Of a stretch of DNA of 64,000 bases, positions 1-11,349 are shown piece after piece. The stretch is from Nitratiruptor tergarcus DSM 16512. GTDB taxonomy: Bacteria > Campylobacterota > Campylobacteria > Campylobacterales > Nitratiruptoraceae. The stretch lies in contig NZ_AP026671.1 of assembly GCF_027946175.1 (NCBI RefSeq), positions 310,001 to 374,000 on the forward strand. Reading direction: 5' to 3'. The notes under the pieces were generated by a model, which worked only from the letters and a program-made list of their open reading frames with translations, was not told the origin of the DNA and searched no databases. Made by a program: the position numbers and the translations under genes. The stretch's first letter is position 1; each line of letters begins with the position of its first letter.

Positions 1-1
1 A

Positions 2-1879
2 GAGCTAGAAAACCTCCATGCAATCAATCCTCTCAATAATCGTCGCAGTCGCATAGTGCTTGGATCGCATGTAACAACGGAAAGCGGTACGGGAGCCGTA
101 CATACTGCGCCTGGGCATGGTGAAGATGACTACCGCGTAGGACTTGCCTATAATCTTGAAGTACTTATGCCTGTGGATGATGCTGGAAGGTATGATGAGA
201 CAATTGTAAGAGAAAAGCTTCTTCCAGAAGAGTTTGTTGGTATGAATGTATTTGATGCAAATGAGAAGATCCTTGAGCTTCTTGGTGATAATCTCCTTTT
301 GGCTGAAAAAATTGAGCACTCCTATCCTCACTGCTGGAGAACACATAAGCCTGTTATTTTTCGAGCTACAAAACAGTGGTTTATAGCGGTAGATAAGGCT
401 CCAAAAGAGTTGCAAAAGACGCTGCGACAAATTGCTTTAGAAGAGGTTGAAAAAACAACTTTTTATCCAGAGTGGGGTCGCAACCGTTTGCGCTCGATGA
501 TAGAGAATCGTCCAGACTGGTGTATTTCAAGGCAGCGCGATTGGGGAGTGCCTATCGCATTTTTTAGAGATAAAACTACTGGCGAAGTGATTTTAGATGA
601 GAAAGTTCTTAACTATATTGCAATGATTTTTGAGCGTTTTGGGACAGATGCTTGGTATAGTATGGAAATAAAAGATCTTCTCTATCCAGGCAGCGGATAC
701 GATCCGCAAAACTTAGAGAAAGTGATGGATATTCTTGATGTGTGGTTTGATAGTGGATCTACATGGTATGCAGTGCTAAAATCCCGCCGCTATGATGCTG
801 GAAATTATCCAGCAGATCTCTACTTAGAAGGAAGTGATCAGCATCGAGGATGGTTTCAAAGTTCACTTTTAGTTAGTAGCGCAATAGAAAAGCGAGCGCC
901 ATTCAAAGCTATTCTCACCCATGGATTTACTGTAGATGAGAAGGGTGAGAAGATGAGCAAATCCAAAGGTAATGTTGTAGCTCCACAAGATGTTGCCAAA
1001 AAATTTGGTGTAGAGATTTTACGCCTTTGGGTTGCGATGAGTGATTATCAAAGTGATCTGAAAATCAGTGAAAATATTCTCAAGCAGATTGCTGAGCAAT
1101 ATAGGAAATTGCGCAATACTTTTCGCTTTATGCTAGCAAATATCAATGATCTTGAAGAGATAAACGAGGAGTTTGGAGTACTTGATAGATGGATACTCCA
1201 TAAAGCTGCAATAGTTTTGAGTGAAGTAGAAGAGTATTTCTCTCAATATGAGTTTTCAAAAGCCTTTCAAAAACTCAATCACTTTATTGTAAATGAATTT
1301 AGTGGGATCTATCTTGATGTGTGCAAAGATAGACTCTATTGTGATGCAAAAGAGGATGTGCATAGACGTGCAAGCCAAAGTGCAATGGCACTTATTGCAC
1401 GATCTCTGCTGGGTCTCATTGCACCGGTTCTTACCTATACCGCAGATGAGATTGTAGAGCATGCTCCAAAAATTTTTAAAAATGATAAAGAAGATATTTT
1501 TGATTTTGCCATAGAGCGCCTTGCCCCAGTGCAGAGTGATTTCGATGAGGAGTATATGCTCCAAGCACGCGCAAAATTTAATGAGCTAGCTGATAAACTC
1601 AAAAAAGAGAAGAAGATTAAAGCAACTTTGGAAGTGGTCATTGAGACATCTTCACAAAAAGTTTTGGATCTTCCAAAAACAGAGAGAGAGGATTGGTTTA
1701 TTGTGAGTGGAGTGGAGAGTGAAATTGGCGGTGAGGAGCTAGGTGATTTTGAGTGTGAGGGAGATACGTTTGTTGTACGCAGAGCTACATTGCATAAATG
1801 CCCACGCTGCTGGAAATATCAAGCTCTACAAGAGGATAAACTTTGTCCACGCTGTCAAAGGGTAGTAGATGGACTTTAG
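2..1879 (+). CDS. ileS: Isoleucyl-tRNA synthetase, C-terminal part (5' end outside window)
   Basis: Class I aminoacyl-tRNA synthetase that charges tRNA-Ile in the cytoplasm. The frame is open from base 2, so the gene is cut by the window edge, not truncated in the genome. Visible parts are the end of the editing (CP1) domain with HVTTESGTGAVHTAPGHG from base 68, the KMSKS ATP-binding loop at 950-964 (KMSKSKGN), the tRNA-binding helical domain, and a C-terminal zinc finger with CPRCW and CPRCQ near 1799-1860. The zinc finger is the form found in bacterial IleRS. The stop overlaps the start of a small membrane ORF at 1869. Confidence 0.97.
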   Translation, partial: ELENLHAINPLNNRRSRIVLGSHVTTESGTGAVHTAPGHGEDDYRVGLAYNLEVLMPVDDAGRYDETIVREKLLPEEFVGMNVFDANEKILELLGDNLLLAEKIEHSYPHCWRTHKPVIFRATKQWFIAVDKAPKELQKTLRQIALEEVEKTTFYPEWGRNRLRSMIENRPDWCISRQRDWGVPIAFFRDKTTGEVILDEKVLNYIAMIFERFGTDAWYSMEIKDLLYPGSGYDPQNLEKVMDILDVWFDSGSTWYAVLKSRRYDAGNYPADLYLEGSDQHRGWFQSSLLVSSAIEKRAPFKAILTHGFTVDEKGEKMSKSKGNVVAPQDVAKKFGVEILRLWVAMSDYQSDLKISENILKQIAEQYRKLRNTFRFMLANINDLEEINEEFGVLDRWILHKAAIVLSEVEEYFSQYEFSKAFQKLNHFIVNEFSGIYLDVCKDRLYCDAKEDVHRRASQSAMALIARSLLGLIAPVLTYTADEIVEHAPKIFKNDKEDIFDFAIERLAPVQSDFDEEYMLQARAKFNELADKLKKEKKIKATLEVVIETSSQKVLDLPKTEREDWFIVSGVESEIGGEELGDFECEGDTFVVRRATLHKCPRCWKYQALQEDKLCPRCQRVVDGL

Positions 1880-1969
1880 TAAGCCAGTTCCACCTATGGC
1901 AATTGTTTGGGCGATAGTCTTTTTTATTGTATTGGTTGTAGCAGGTATTTTATATGTAAGGAGTAGAAG

Positions 1970-1973
<4 letters not shown>
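1869..1973 (+). CDS. Small single-pass membrane protein, 34 residues, unknown function
   Basis: Not recognised. The ORF starts ATG-GAC inside the last codons of ileS and ends at TGA 1971-1973, overlapping the TTG start of gatA. A good ribosome binding site (AAAGGG at 1857-1862) lies 6 bases before the ATG. The protein begins [14 protein letters not shown], continues with one hydrophobic helix of about 20 residues, and ends in a basic tail (YVRSRS), so an N-out/C-in single-span topology is likely. Overlaps on both sides suggest translational coupling in an ileS-ORF-gatA unit. Function is unknown; it could be a small regulatory or assembly protein. It is real if it is conserved at this locus in relatives. 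Confidence 0.6.
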
Positions 1974-4754
<2,781 letters not shown>

Positions 4755-4785
4755 CTCTCTTTAGCTTAATTTAAAAATTTTTATC

Positions 4786-4791
4786 TACAAT
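4786..4791 (+). promoter_or_regulatory. Candidate -10 element for the trans-sulfuration gene pair
   Basis: TACAAT in an AT-rich tract about 43 bases before the ATG at 4834. No clear -35 is visible, as is usual for sigma-70 promoters in this phylum. Confidence 0.4.
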
Positions 4792-4833
4792 AACTCCTAG
4801 CAATATAACAAATCTTTATGATAAAGAGCCAGT

Positions 4834-6024
4834 ATGAACAATTTTGAGCGATTCCAAACCTTTGTATTGCAGCAAAGCGCAGCTAAGGATGGAGCTATTT
4901 CTCCACCAATTATAGGATCCGCAGCTTTTAGTTATGGAGATCCAAAAAGTGCGGAAGCTGTTTTTGCTGGAGAGAGTAGAAAGCCTCTGTATGCTAGAAT
5001 GGGCAATCCTACTAATGCAAAACTAGAAACTTTATTAGCTGGTATAGATCAAGGTGATGGTGCAGTTGTAACATCAAGTGGGATGGGTGCAATAGCAGCA
5101 GTAGTGAGTGCATTTTTACAAAGTGGAGATGAAATTGTCTGTGTTGGAGGGCTTTTTGGTGGAACGTATGCATTTTTTACACAAAATTTGCCCAGGTTTG
5201 GAATAAAAGTACGTTTTTTTAAAGCTGATGAAGAAGTCGTTTTATCTCCGCAGACAAAGATGATTTTTTGTGAAAGTGTGGGCAATCCTTCATTAACAGT
5301 TGTTAATTTTGTAAAGCTAGGAAAATTAGCCCAAAAACATGGGATTTTATTTGTTGTTGATAATACTATAACACCACTTCTCTTTGAGCCATTTTCTTGG
5401 GGAGCAGATATTATAGTCTATTCAACCACCAAAGTTATTAGTGGACAATCGCAGGCACTTGGTGGAGCTATTATCTATAAAGAGCCAAGAAAAGATCTTT
5501 TTATACACTTCCCATTTTTACAAAACTTTTATGAAAATCTCGGCAAAGATGCCATCATGGGAGTAATCAAAAAAAGAGCATTGCGCGATTTTGGTATGAG
5601 TATGCAAGCACATGCAGCCTACTTAACTATTTTAGGGCTTGAAACGTTGCCTCTTCGTATTCAAAAGGCTACAGATAATGCACAGAAACTCTTTCTTGCC
5701 CTCAAAGATAAAGTCAAAGTGCTCTATGCAAAAAATGAGCAATATTTTCCTTTTGGTACAGGACAGATGATGGGGATTGATTTTAAAAGCAAAGAGGATG
5801 CTTTTACTTTTTTAGAACATGCAAAAATTCCTTTTATTACAGCAAATATTGGTGATAGCAGAACATTAGCACTTCATATGCGAAGTACTATTTATAGAGA
5901 TTTTAAAGCAAACGAGCTAGAGTATCTAGGCGTGAGTGAGGGGCTTGTGCGTATTTCAGTGGGACTAGAAAATTGCGCTATGATTATAGAAGATTTTGAA
6001 AATGCTTTAAGGAAGGTGCAATGA
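4834..6024 (+). CDS. Trans-sulfuration family PLP enzyme (Cys/Met metabolism)
   Basis: Fold-type I PLP enzyme of the cystathionine gamma-synthase/lyase, methionine gamma-lyase and O-acyl-homoserine sulfhydrylase family, 396 residues. Family marks are YARMGNPT near residue 53 (phosphate-binding Tyr/Arg), TSSGMGAI, the ring-contacting aspartate D176 in VVDNTITP, and the Schiff-base lysine K200 in YSTTK followed by GQSQALGG. The next gene is a clear MetY and metX lies just downstream, so it probably acts in homocysteine, cystathionine or methionine metabolism. The exact reaction cannot be fixed from sequence. It overlaps metY by 4 bases (ATGA). Confidence 0.85.
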   Translation: MNNFERFQTFVLQQSAAKDGAISPPIIGSAAFSYGDPKSAEAVFAGESRKPLYARMGNPTNAKLETLLAGIDQGDGAVVTSSGMGAIAAVVSAFLQSGDEIVCVGGLFGGTYAFFTQNLPRFGIKVRFFKADEEVVLSPQTKMIFCESVGNPSLTVVNFVKLGKLAQKHGILFVVDNTITPLLFEPFSWGADIIVYSTTKVISGQSQALGGAIIYKEPRKDLFIHFPFLQNFYENLGKDAIMGVIKKRALRDFGMSMQAHAAYLTILGLETLPLRIQKATDNAQKLFLALKDKVKVLYAKNEQYFPFGTGQMMGIDFKSKEDAFTFLEHAKIPFITANIGDSRTLALHMRSTIYRDFKANELEYLGVSEGLVRISVGLENCAMIIEDFENALRKVQ

Positions 6025-7280
6025 AAAAAGAGACTATCGCTTTACATGCAGGATATGAAAAAGATGAGCAAAAGACAATGGCAGTTCCAATATATATGAC
6101 AACTGCCTATGCCTTTGATAGTGCTGAGCATGCTGCTAATCTTTTTGCTCTCAAGGAGCTTGGCAATATCTATACACGCATTGGCAATCCAACCACAGAT
6201 GTGTTTGAAAAACGATTTGCTGCGCTTGAGGGTGGCGTTGCAGCACTCGCGACTTCCAGTGGAATGGCGGCTATTAATTACTCTATTTTAAATCTATGTG
6301 AAACAGGAGATAACATCATTGCAGCCAATCAGCTCTATGGTGGAACAGTGACGCTTTTTACCCATACGCTAAAGCGTCTTGGGATTGAAGCGAGGATGTT
6401 TGATGTCCATAAGCCAGAGTTGATTGAAAAACTTATTGATGAAAAAACAAAAGCCATCTTTTTTGAAAGTATTACAAATCCAAGTATTGATGTACCAGAT
6501 TTTGAAAAGATTGTTGCAATTGCTAAGAAACATAATATCTTAACCATTGTAGATAATACTGTTGCAACGCCAATTTTGTGCAATCCTATCGAGTATGGTG
6601 TGGATGTGGTAGTGCATAGTACAAGCAAATATACCACTGGGCAAGGACTCGCTCTTGGTGGTATTATTGTAGAGGCTGAAAGTGCTAAAGAAAAAATCAA
6701 AAATAATTCTCGATATAACCACTTTAATGAACCAGATGCAAGTTATCATGGACTTGTGTATTCAGATACCCCTTTCCCGCCATTTATTTTACGAGCAAGG
6801 TTGAGTTTATTAAGAGATATGGGATCGGCTCCTAGTCCATTTAACAGTTGGCTCTTTATCCAAGGACTTGAGCATTTAAATCTTCGCATCAAACAGCATA
6901 GCCAAAGTGCTTTAGAGATTGCGAAATGGCTTAAAAACCATCCAAAGGTAAAAAGAGTCAACTATCCACTGCTTGAGGGAGATAAAAACTATGAAAATGC
7001 TAAAAAGTATCTCAAAGGTGGAGCAAGCGGGTTACTCAGTTTTGAGGTTGAGAGCTTTGAAGAAGCAAAAAAAATTGCAGATAGTGTCAAAATATTTAGC
7101 CGTGTGGTCAATATAGGTGATAGCAAATCGATAATTACTCATCCAGCATCTACTACCCATCAGCAGTTAAGCGCTGAAGAGTTAGAGCTTGCGGGGGTGA
7201 GCGAAGGGCTCATTCGTCTTAGCATTGGGCTTGAAGTTGTAGAAGATCTCATAGCTGATCTTGAGCAGGCGATGGAGTAA
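6021..7280 (+). CDS. metY: O-acetylhomoserine sulfhydrylase
   Basis: PLP enzyme that makes homocysteine from O-acetylhomoserine and sulfide, the direct sulfhydrylation route to methionine. Its 419 residues match the usual MetY length (about 420-430, longer than MetB). It starts KKETIALHAGYEKDE and carries YTRIGNPTTDVFE, ALATSSGMAAI, D178 in IVDNTVATP, the PLP lysine K203 in HSTSKYTTG, and the family C-terminus ELELAGVSEGLIRLSIGLE. The ATGA overlap with the previous gene indicates coupling. metX, whose product supplies its substrate, follows 195 bases later on the same strand. Confidence 0.93.
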   Translation: MKKETIALHAGYEKDEQKTMAVPIYMTTAYAFDSAEHAANLFALKELGNIYTRIGNPTTDVFEKRFAALEGGVAALATSSGMAAINYSILNLCETGDNIIAANQLYGGTVTLFTHTLKRLGIEARMFDVHKPELIEKLIDEKTKAIFFESITNPSIDVPDFEKIVAIAKKHNILTIVDNTVATPILCNPIEYGVDVVVHSTSKYTTGQGLALGGIIVEAESAKEKIKNNSRYNHFNEPDASYHGLVYSDTPFPPFILRARLSLLRDMGSAPSPFNSWLFIQGLEHLNLRIKQHSQSALEIAKWLKNHPKVKRVNYPLLEGDKNYENAKKYLKGGASGLLSFEVESFEEAKKIADSVKIFSRVVNIGDSKSIITHPASTTHQQLSAEELELAGVSEGLIRLSIGLEVVEDLIADLEQAME

Positions 7281-7440
7281 CTTCCCGCTTGCTTAATACC
7301 AAAAATTTAAATTCTACTTCTTCTAAGCTTGCATCAGTTTATGGCAAGAGATCTAGATGAGAAGCAAGAGTAAACTTTACCACCATTTTGACTTCTTCTT
7401 GCACGCAATCAAATTTATCTTTTTTATATGGCCATTTGAG

Positions 7441-7446
7441 TATAAT
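7441..7446 (+). promoter_or_regulatory. Candidate -10 element for the metX operon
   Basis: Perfect TATAAT about 30 bases before the metX start, giving a short leader. The rest of the 195-base gap (7281-7475) has scattered short complementary pieces (CTTGCTT / AAGCAAG) but no tRNA, recognisable riboswitch or ORF of note. Confidence 0.5.
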
Positions 7447-7475
7447 AAGACGAAAATGTATAAAGAGGTCACTCA

Positions 7476-8585
7476 TTGGAAATAACTACAAAAACGGCAA
7501 AGTTTACCAATCCTCTCTACCTTGAAAGCGGACGGATATTAGAGCCTTATGAGATAGTGTATGAAACCTATGGTCAGCTCAATGAAGATAGAAGTAATGT
7601 AGTGGTAGTATGTCACGCTTTGAGCGGATCCCATCATGCTGCTGGGTGGTATGAGGGAGATAGAAAACCGGGATGGTGGGATGCGCTCATAGGAGATGGC
7701 AAAGCAATAGATACGAAGAAATTTTTTGTTATTTGTACCAATACGCTTGGTAGCTGCTTTGGGACTACTGGTCCTATGAGTAAAATGTATCCAAGTGATG
7801 AGCCTTACCGTTTTAAATTTCCCGTTATCACCATTAAAGATATGGTGAAAGCCCAACGGATACTCTTTGCAAAACTGGGTATTGATAGAGTGCATGCAGT
7901 TGTAGGTGGAAGCATGGGAGGAATGCAAGCTTTGCGCTTTGCTGTAGATTTTCCAGGATTTGCTAAAAATATTATTGCACTTGCAGCTACACATGCAACA
8001 AGACCTTGGGTCATTGCATTTAATGAGATTGCCAAAGAGGCAATTATTAAAGATCCCGATTTTAAAAATGGGCAGTACGATCCAAAGGAGTTGGAGCAAA
8101 AGGGGCTTACTGGTTTAGCGATTGGACGAATGGCAGGACATATAAGTTTTTTGAGCCACTATTCGATGGATAGAAAATTTGGAAGAGATTATGTTCCAAA
8201 TGAAGGAATCTATGAACTTTTTGGGAGATTTCAAGTAGAGCGCTACCTTGAATACAATGGATATAATTTTTCTAAATGGTTCGATCCTCTTAGCTACCTC
8301 TATATTACAAAAGCTATAAACCTTTTTGATCTCTCTACAGGTTATGACTCGCTAGAAGAGGCGCTGGAGAGAATTCGATCAAAGCTCTATCTTATAGGAT
8401 TTGAAAAGGATCTTCTCTTTTTGCCTGAGGAGATGCGTCAAATAGATGAGGCAATGCAGAAGTGTGGAAAAGGGGAGCTAAGCGAATATTATGAAGTTAA
8501 AAGCGATTATGGGCATGATGCATTTCTGGTAGAGATCGATAAATTTAGCGATTATATCCATGCTATTGTAGAAGGAAAGAGATGA
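7476..8585 (+). CDS. metX: Homoserine O-acetyltransferase
   Basis: Alpha/beta-hydrolase-fold enzyme that acetylates homoserine from acetyl-CoA and so makes the MetY substrate. 369 residues, full length for the family. The oxyanion region is VVVVCHALSGSHHAAG, the nucleophile S146 sits in GGSMGGMQAL, and the triad is completed by D312 (EKDLLFLP) and H347 (DYGHDAFLVE). The TTG start at 7476 is preceded by AGAGG. It overlaps xseB by 4 bases. Confidence 0.95.
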   Translation: MEITTKTAKFTNPLYLESGRILEPYEIVYETYGQLNEDRSNVVVVCHALSGSHHAAGWYEGDRKPGWWDALIGDGKAIDTKKFFVICTNTLGSCFGTTGPMSKMYPSDEPYRFKFPVITIKDMVKAQRILFAKLGIDRVHAVVGGSMGGMQALRFAVDFPGFAKNIIALAATHATRPWVIAFNEIAKEAIIKDPDFKNGQYDPKELEQKGLTGLAIGRMAGHISFLSHYSMDRKFGRDYVPNEGIYELFGRFQVERYLEYNGYNFSKWFDPLSYLYITKAINLFDLSTGYDSLEEALERIRSKLYLIGFEKDLLFLPEEMRQIDEAMQKCGKGELSEYYEVKSDYGHDAFLVEIDKFSDYIHAIVEGKR

Positions 8586-8764
8586 AAGATTTTGAAAGCA
8601 GACTCAAAAAAGCAAAAGAGATTTTAGATGAGCTGATGAAGCAAGATATTACATTAGCAAAGAGTGTGGAGCTTTATAAAGAGGGGATGAAGCAGCTCAA
8701 AGAGGCTGAAAAACTCCTTGAAGAGGCAAAAGTAGAAATAGAAAAGATAGAGAAAAATAAATGA
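8582..8764 (+). CDS. xseB: Exodeoxyribonuclease VII small subunit
   Basis: Small subunit of the exonuclease VII complex, which degrades single-stranded DNA. The 60-residue protein is a helical hairpin with the family core FESRLKKAKEILDEL and ITLAKSVELYKEGM, ending in a charged helix. Length is normal. It is embedded in an operon by ATGA overlaps on both sides (8582 and 8761). The large subunit xseA is not in the window. Confidence 0.9.
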   Translation: MKDFESRLKKAKEILDELMKQDITLAKSVELYKEGMKQLKEAEKLLEEAKVEIEKIEKNK

Positions 8765-9561
8765 ATATAGCAGCACTGCAGATCTCTTCACTTGGACTTA
8801 GTCCAAATAGGCTTGATTACTACTGTCGCACAGCAGCTACAAAAAATGTAAAAGTGCTTCTTTTACCAGAGTACGTACTCAATCCTTTCTTTGGTGAACT
8901 ACAAGAGATTCCAAAAAATATGCTATTGCAGCAGACGCAGACCCATCTTGATATTTTAAAAGATCTCTCGCTCAAATACGATTTAGTAATCGTAGCACCA
9001 GTTATAAGAGGTTATAAAGGCTCGCTCTATAAATCAATTGCTTTGGTACGTAGTGGAAAGACTCACTACTACAATCAGCAGATTCTCATAAACTATCCCC
9101 ACTGGAATGAAGAGCGCTTTTTTGATAATCCAATCCAAAAGTTAGAAGCCCCACTTGTTTTTCGCATTAAAGGTATTAAATTTGGAATACTTCCCGGTTT
9201 TGAGATCCACTTTGCATCATTGTGGAATGCACTAGCAAAAAAAGATGTAGATGTCGTACTTGTGCCAAGTGCATCTACATTTGGTTCGACACAAAGGTGG
9301 AGAGAGATCTTGCAAAGTATGGCTTTTATGTATAATTTTTATATCATACGTGCTAATAGAATTGGTGAGTATAAAGATAAAGATGGCAATATTTGGGATT
9401 TTTATGGTGATAGTATGAGTATCGATCCCGGGGGAAAAATCTTGGTAAATCTTGGGAAAAAAGAGGAGTTTCTCGTTGAGCACATAGACAAAAAAATAGT
9501 CAAAGAAGCAAAAAAGAGCTGGGGTTTTCGCCATGCTTTGAAAAAAAGAGGTGCATTATGA
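8761..9561 (+). CDS. Nitrilase-superfamily (C-N hydrolase fold) protein lacking catalytic Lys and Cys
   Basis: 266 residues with the overall nitrilase pattern: IAALQ start, glutamate E37 in LLLPEYVLN, YY-x-Q at 103-106, WNEERFF, GIKFGILPGFEIHF around 138-151, and DVVLVPSAS. In active enzymes the triad is Glu-Lys-Cys. Here the Lys position (Y-x-K-x-H) reads Y104-N105-Q106, and the Cys position (G-x-x-x-C-Y-D) reads G146-F147-E148. The fold is therefore visible but the usual amidase chemistry is not expected. It overlaps xseB and the ThiF-like gene by 4 bases on either side. It may be a binding or regulatory pseudoenzyme. Pfam-style annotation would call it carbon-nitrogen hydrolase. Confidence 0.8.
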   Translation: MNIAALQISSLGLSPNRLDYYCRTAATKNVKVLLLPEYVLNPFFGELQEIPKNMLLQQTQTHLDILKDLSLKYDLVIVAPVIRGYKGSLYKSIALVRSGKTHYYNQQILINYPHWNEERFFDNPIQKLEAPLVFRIKGIKFGILPGFEIHFASLWNALAKKDVDVVLVPSASTFGSTQRWREILQSMAFMYNFYIIRANRIGEYKDKDGNIWDFYGDSMSIDPGGKILVNLGKKEEFLVEHIDKKIVKEAKKSWGFRHALKKRGAL

Positions 9562-10238
9562 GAGAGTATTTTAAAAGGCAAATTCAGCTTTGGGGAGAAC
9601 AAAAGCAATTTGCACTACAATCAAAGTCGATTGCCATTGTCGGATGTGGAGGGCTTGGAAGCTCTCTTGCACTAGCACTTGGAGCAAGTGGGATAGGGAA
9701 GATCTATTTAGTAGATTTTGATGAGGTGAGTGTGCACAATATTCATCGCCAAATCACATTCAAAGTTGAAGATGATGGCAAACCAAAGGCGGAAGTAAAT
9801 AGGTGTGTAATTGAAGGGCGGTGCCCCTATGTAGAGGTTGAGAGTTTTGTAGAGGGCTTTGAGGAGTTTGCAAAACGCAATATCAAAGTAGATCTAATCC
9901 TCGATGCTACAGATAATCTGCCTATTCGAGCAAAAATAGATGCGTATGCTAAAAAAAGCAAAACTCCATGGATCTATGCTAGCGTAGAGGAGTTTCAAGG
10001 GCAGGTCTGTTTTATGGAAAAAGCGAGTTTTCAAGCTTTTAAGATAACTGAGCGTATTCCAGGAGGGATTGCTGCGCCTATTGTTATGATGGTTGCTAGT
10101 TTTGAAGCAAATTTGGCACTACGTTATCTTGCTGGATTGCCGATAAAAAAAGATCGGCTCTATTTTCTCTATTTTGATGAAGAAGGAGAGTTTCAAGTAA
10201 ACAGATTTGCTATGCCAAAGGATACAGATGCAGTTTGA
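9558..10238 (+). CDS. ThiF/MoeB/HesA-family adenylyltransferase (E1-like)
   Basis: 226 residues of the E1-like superfamily that adenylates C-termini of ubiquitin-like sulfur carriers such as ThiS and MoaD. Seen: YFKRQIQLWGE (the arginine-containing N-terminal motif), nucleotide loop IVGCGGLGSS, LVDFDEVSVHNIHRQ (acidic residues, Asn and Arg-Gln for ATP), and LDATDN. No CxxC pair is present, so the C-terminal zinc site of MoeB/ThiF is absent. No rhodanese or MPN domain is attached. The partner is unknown because no thiS or moaD lies nearby. It is coupled to the nitrilase-like gene by an ATGA overlap. Confidence 0.85.
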   Translation: MREYFKRQIQLWGEQKQFALQSKSIAIVGCGGLGSSLALALGASGIGKIYLVDFDEVSVHNIHRQITFKVEDDGKPKAEVNRCVIEGRCPYVEVESFVEGFEEFAKRNIKVDLILDATDNLPIRAKIDAYAKKSKTPWIYASVEEFQGQVCFMEKASFQAFKITERIPGGIAAPIVMMVASFEANLALRYLAGLPIKKDRLYFLYFDEEGEFQVNRFAMPKDTDAV

Positions 10239-11349
10239 AAAATACCCTTTTGAAAAACTTACTGAACTTTTAGAAAAAGTCGAGCCAAATAACGAGTATG
10301 CGCCCCTCACTCTTACCATTGGTGAGCCACAGTTTGCAGCACCAAAGTTTATTCAAGACAAGCTTTGCCAAAGCAGCCATCTTTTAAATAAATACCCAAA
10401 AACAGCAGGTGAAGAGGAACTTAAAAAAGCAGTAAAAGATTTTGTAAAGAGGCGCTTTGCTATAGAACTTACTAATGAAGAGTTGGTACTTACGTTTGGT
10501 ACTAGGGAAGTACTTTTTAATTTTCCTCAATATTTTCTTTTTGATAAAGAGAGCCCAGTAATGGCTTTCACAAACCCTTTTTATCAAATATATGAAGGGG
10601 CTGCAATTGCTAGTAGAGCAAAGATAAAGTATCTTCATCTTACAAAAGAGAATGATTTTAAACCACAAATCGATGATAGTCTCAAAGAGGCAGATTTAGT
10701 CATTATCAATTCACCTAATAATCCTACAGCTTCAGTTATGCGTCTGGATGAGTTGAAAGAGTGGGTTGAAGCAGCTTTGGAGTACGATTTTGTACTTCTC
10801 AATGATGAGTGCTATAGTGAGATCTACAGAGATGTTCCACCAGCATCGCTTCTTGAAGCAAGCAAAGCGGTTGGGAACACGCAATTTAAAAATATCCTGG
10901 TTGTGAATTCAATTTCCAAAAGAAGCTCTGCACCAGGACTTCGTAGCGGTTTTATAGCAGGCGATAGCAAAATCCTTGATGGATATAGACGCTATCGAAC
11001 CTATGTAGGATGTGCTTCGCCGCTGCCTTTGCAAAGAGCTGCAGCAAACGCTTGGAGTGATGAGTTGCATGTAGTAGAAAATCGTGATAGATATCGCAAA
11101 AATTTTAAGCTCGCACATGAGATTTTGAATGTAGCTATTCCTGAAGCTACATTTTATCTATGGTTAGAAGTTAGAGATGATTTGGGGTTTACCAAAGAGC
11201 TTTATGAAAAATACAATGTCAAAGTCCTTCCAGGATCCTTTCTTGGGAGAGAAGGAGCTGGTAAGGGATTTGTCAGAGTTGCGCTTGTGTATGATGAGTG
11301 TAAAACTGAAGAAGCGCTACAACGCATAGCAAAGTTATGGAGAGAGTAA
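10228..11349 (+). CDS. dapC: Aminotransferase class I/II, probable succinyldiaminopimelate aminotransferase
   Basis: Fold-type I PLP aminotransferase of 373 residues. Visible motifs are LTIGEPQF, NSPNNPTASVM (cofactor-binding Asn), NDECYSEIY (Asp and Tyr), SISKRSSAPGLRSGF (Schiff-base Lys) and the C-terminal Arg of GFVRVALV. This subgroup is commonly annotated as succinyldiaminopimelate transaminase in Campylobacterota, and dapE lies elsewhere in the window, so a role in lysine and peptidoglycan precursor synthesis is likely but inferred. ATG 10228 is preferred over an upstream in-frame TTG because AAAGGA at 10217-10222 fits it. Confidence 0.8.
   Translation: MQFEKYPFEKLTELLEKVEPNNEYAPLTLTIGEPQFAAPKFIQDKLCQSSHLLNKYPKTAGEEELKKAVKDFVKRRFAIELTNEELVLTFGTREVLFNFPQYFLFDKESPVMAFTNPFYQIYEGAAIASRAKIKYLHLTKENDFKPQIDDSLKEADLVIINSPNNPTASVMRLDELKEWVEAALEYDFVLLNDECYSEIYRDVPPASLLEASKAVGNTQFKNILVVNSISKRSSAPGLRSGFIAGDSKILDGYRRYRTYVGCASPLPLQRAAANAWSDELHVVENRDRYRKNFKLAHEILNVAIPEATFYLWLEVRDDLGFTKELYEKYNVKVLPGSFLGREGAGKGFVRVALVYDECKTEEALQRIAKLWRE

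Noticed and set aside
2-1879. Truncated ileS pseudogene
   Set aside because: The frame is open to the first base; the missing N-terminus is outside the window.
7281-7440. SAM riboswitch or other leader RNA before metX
   Set aside because: No SAM-riboswitch core was recognised, and the likely promoter at 7441 leaves a leader of only about 24 bases.
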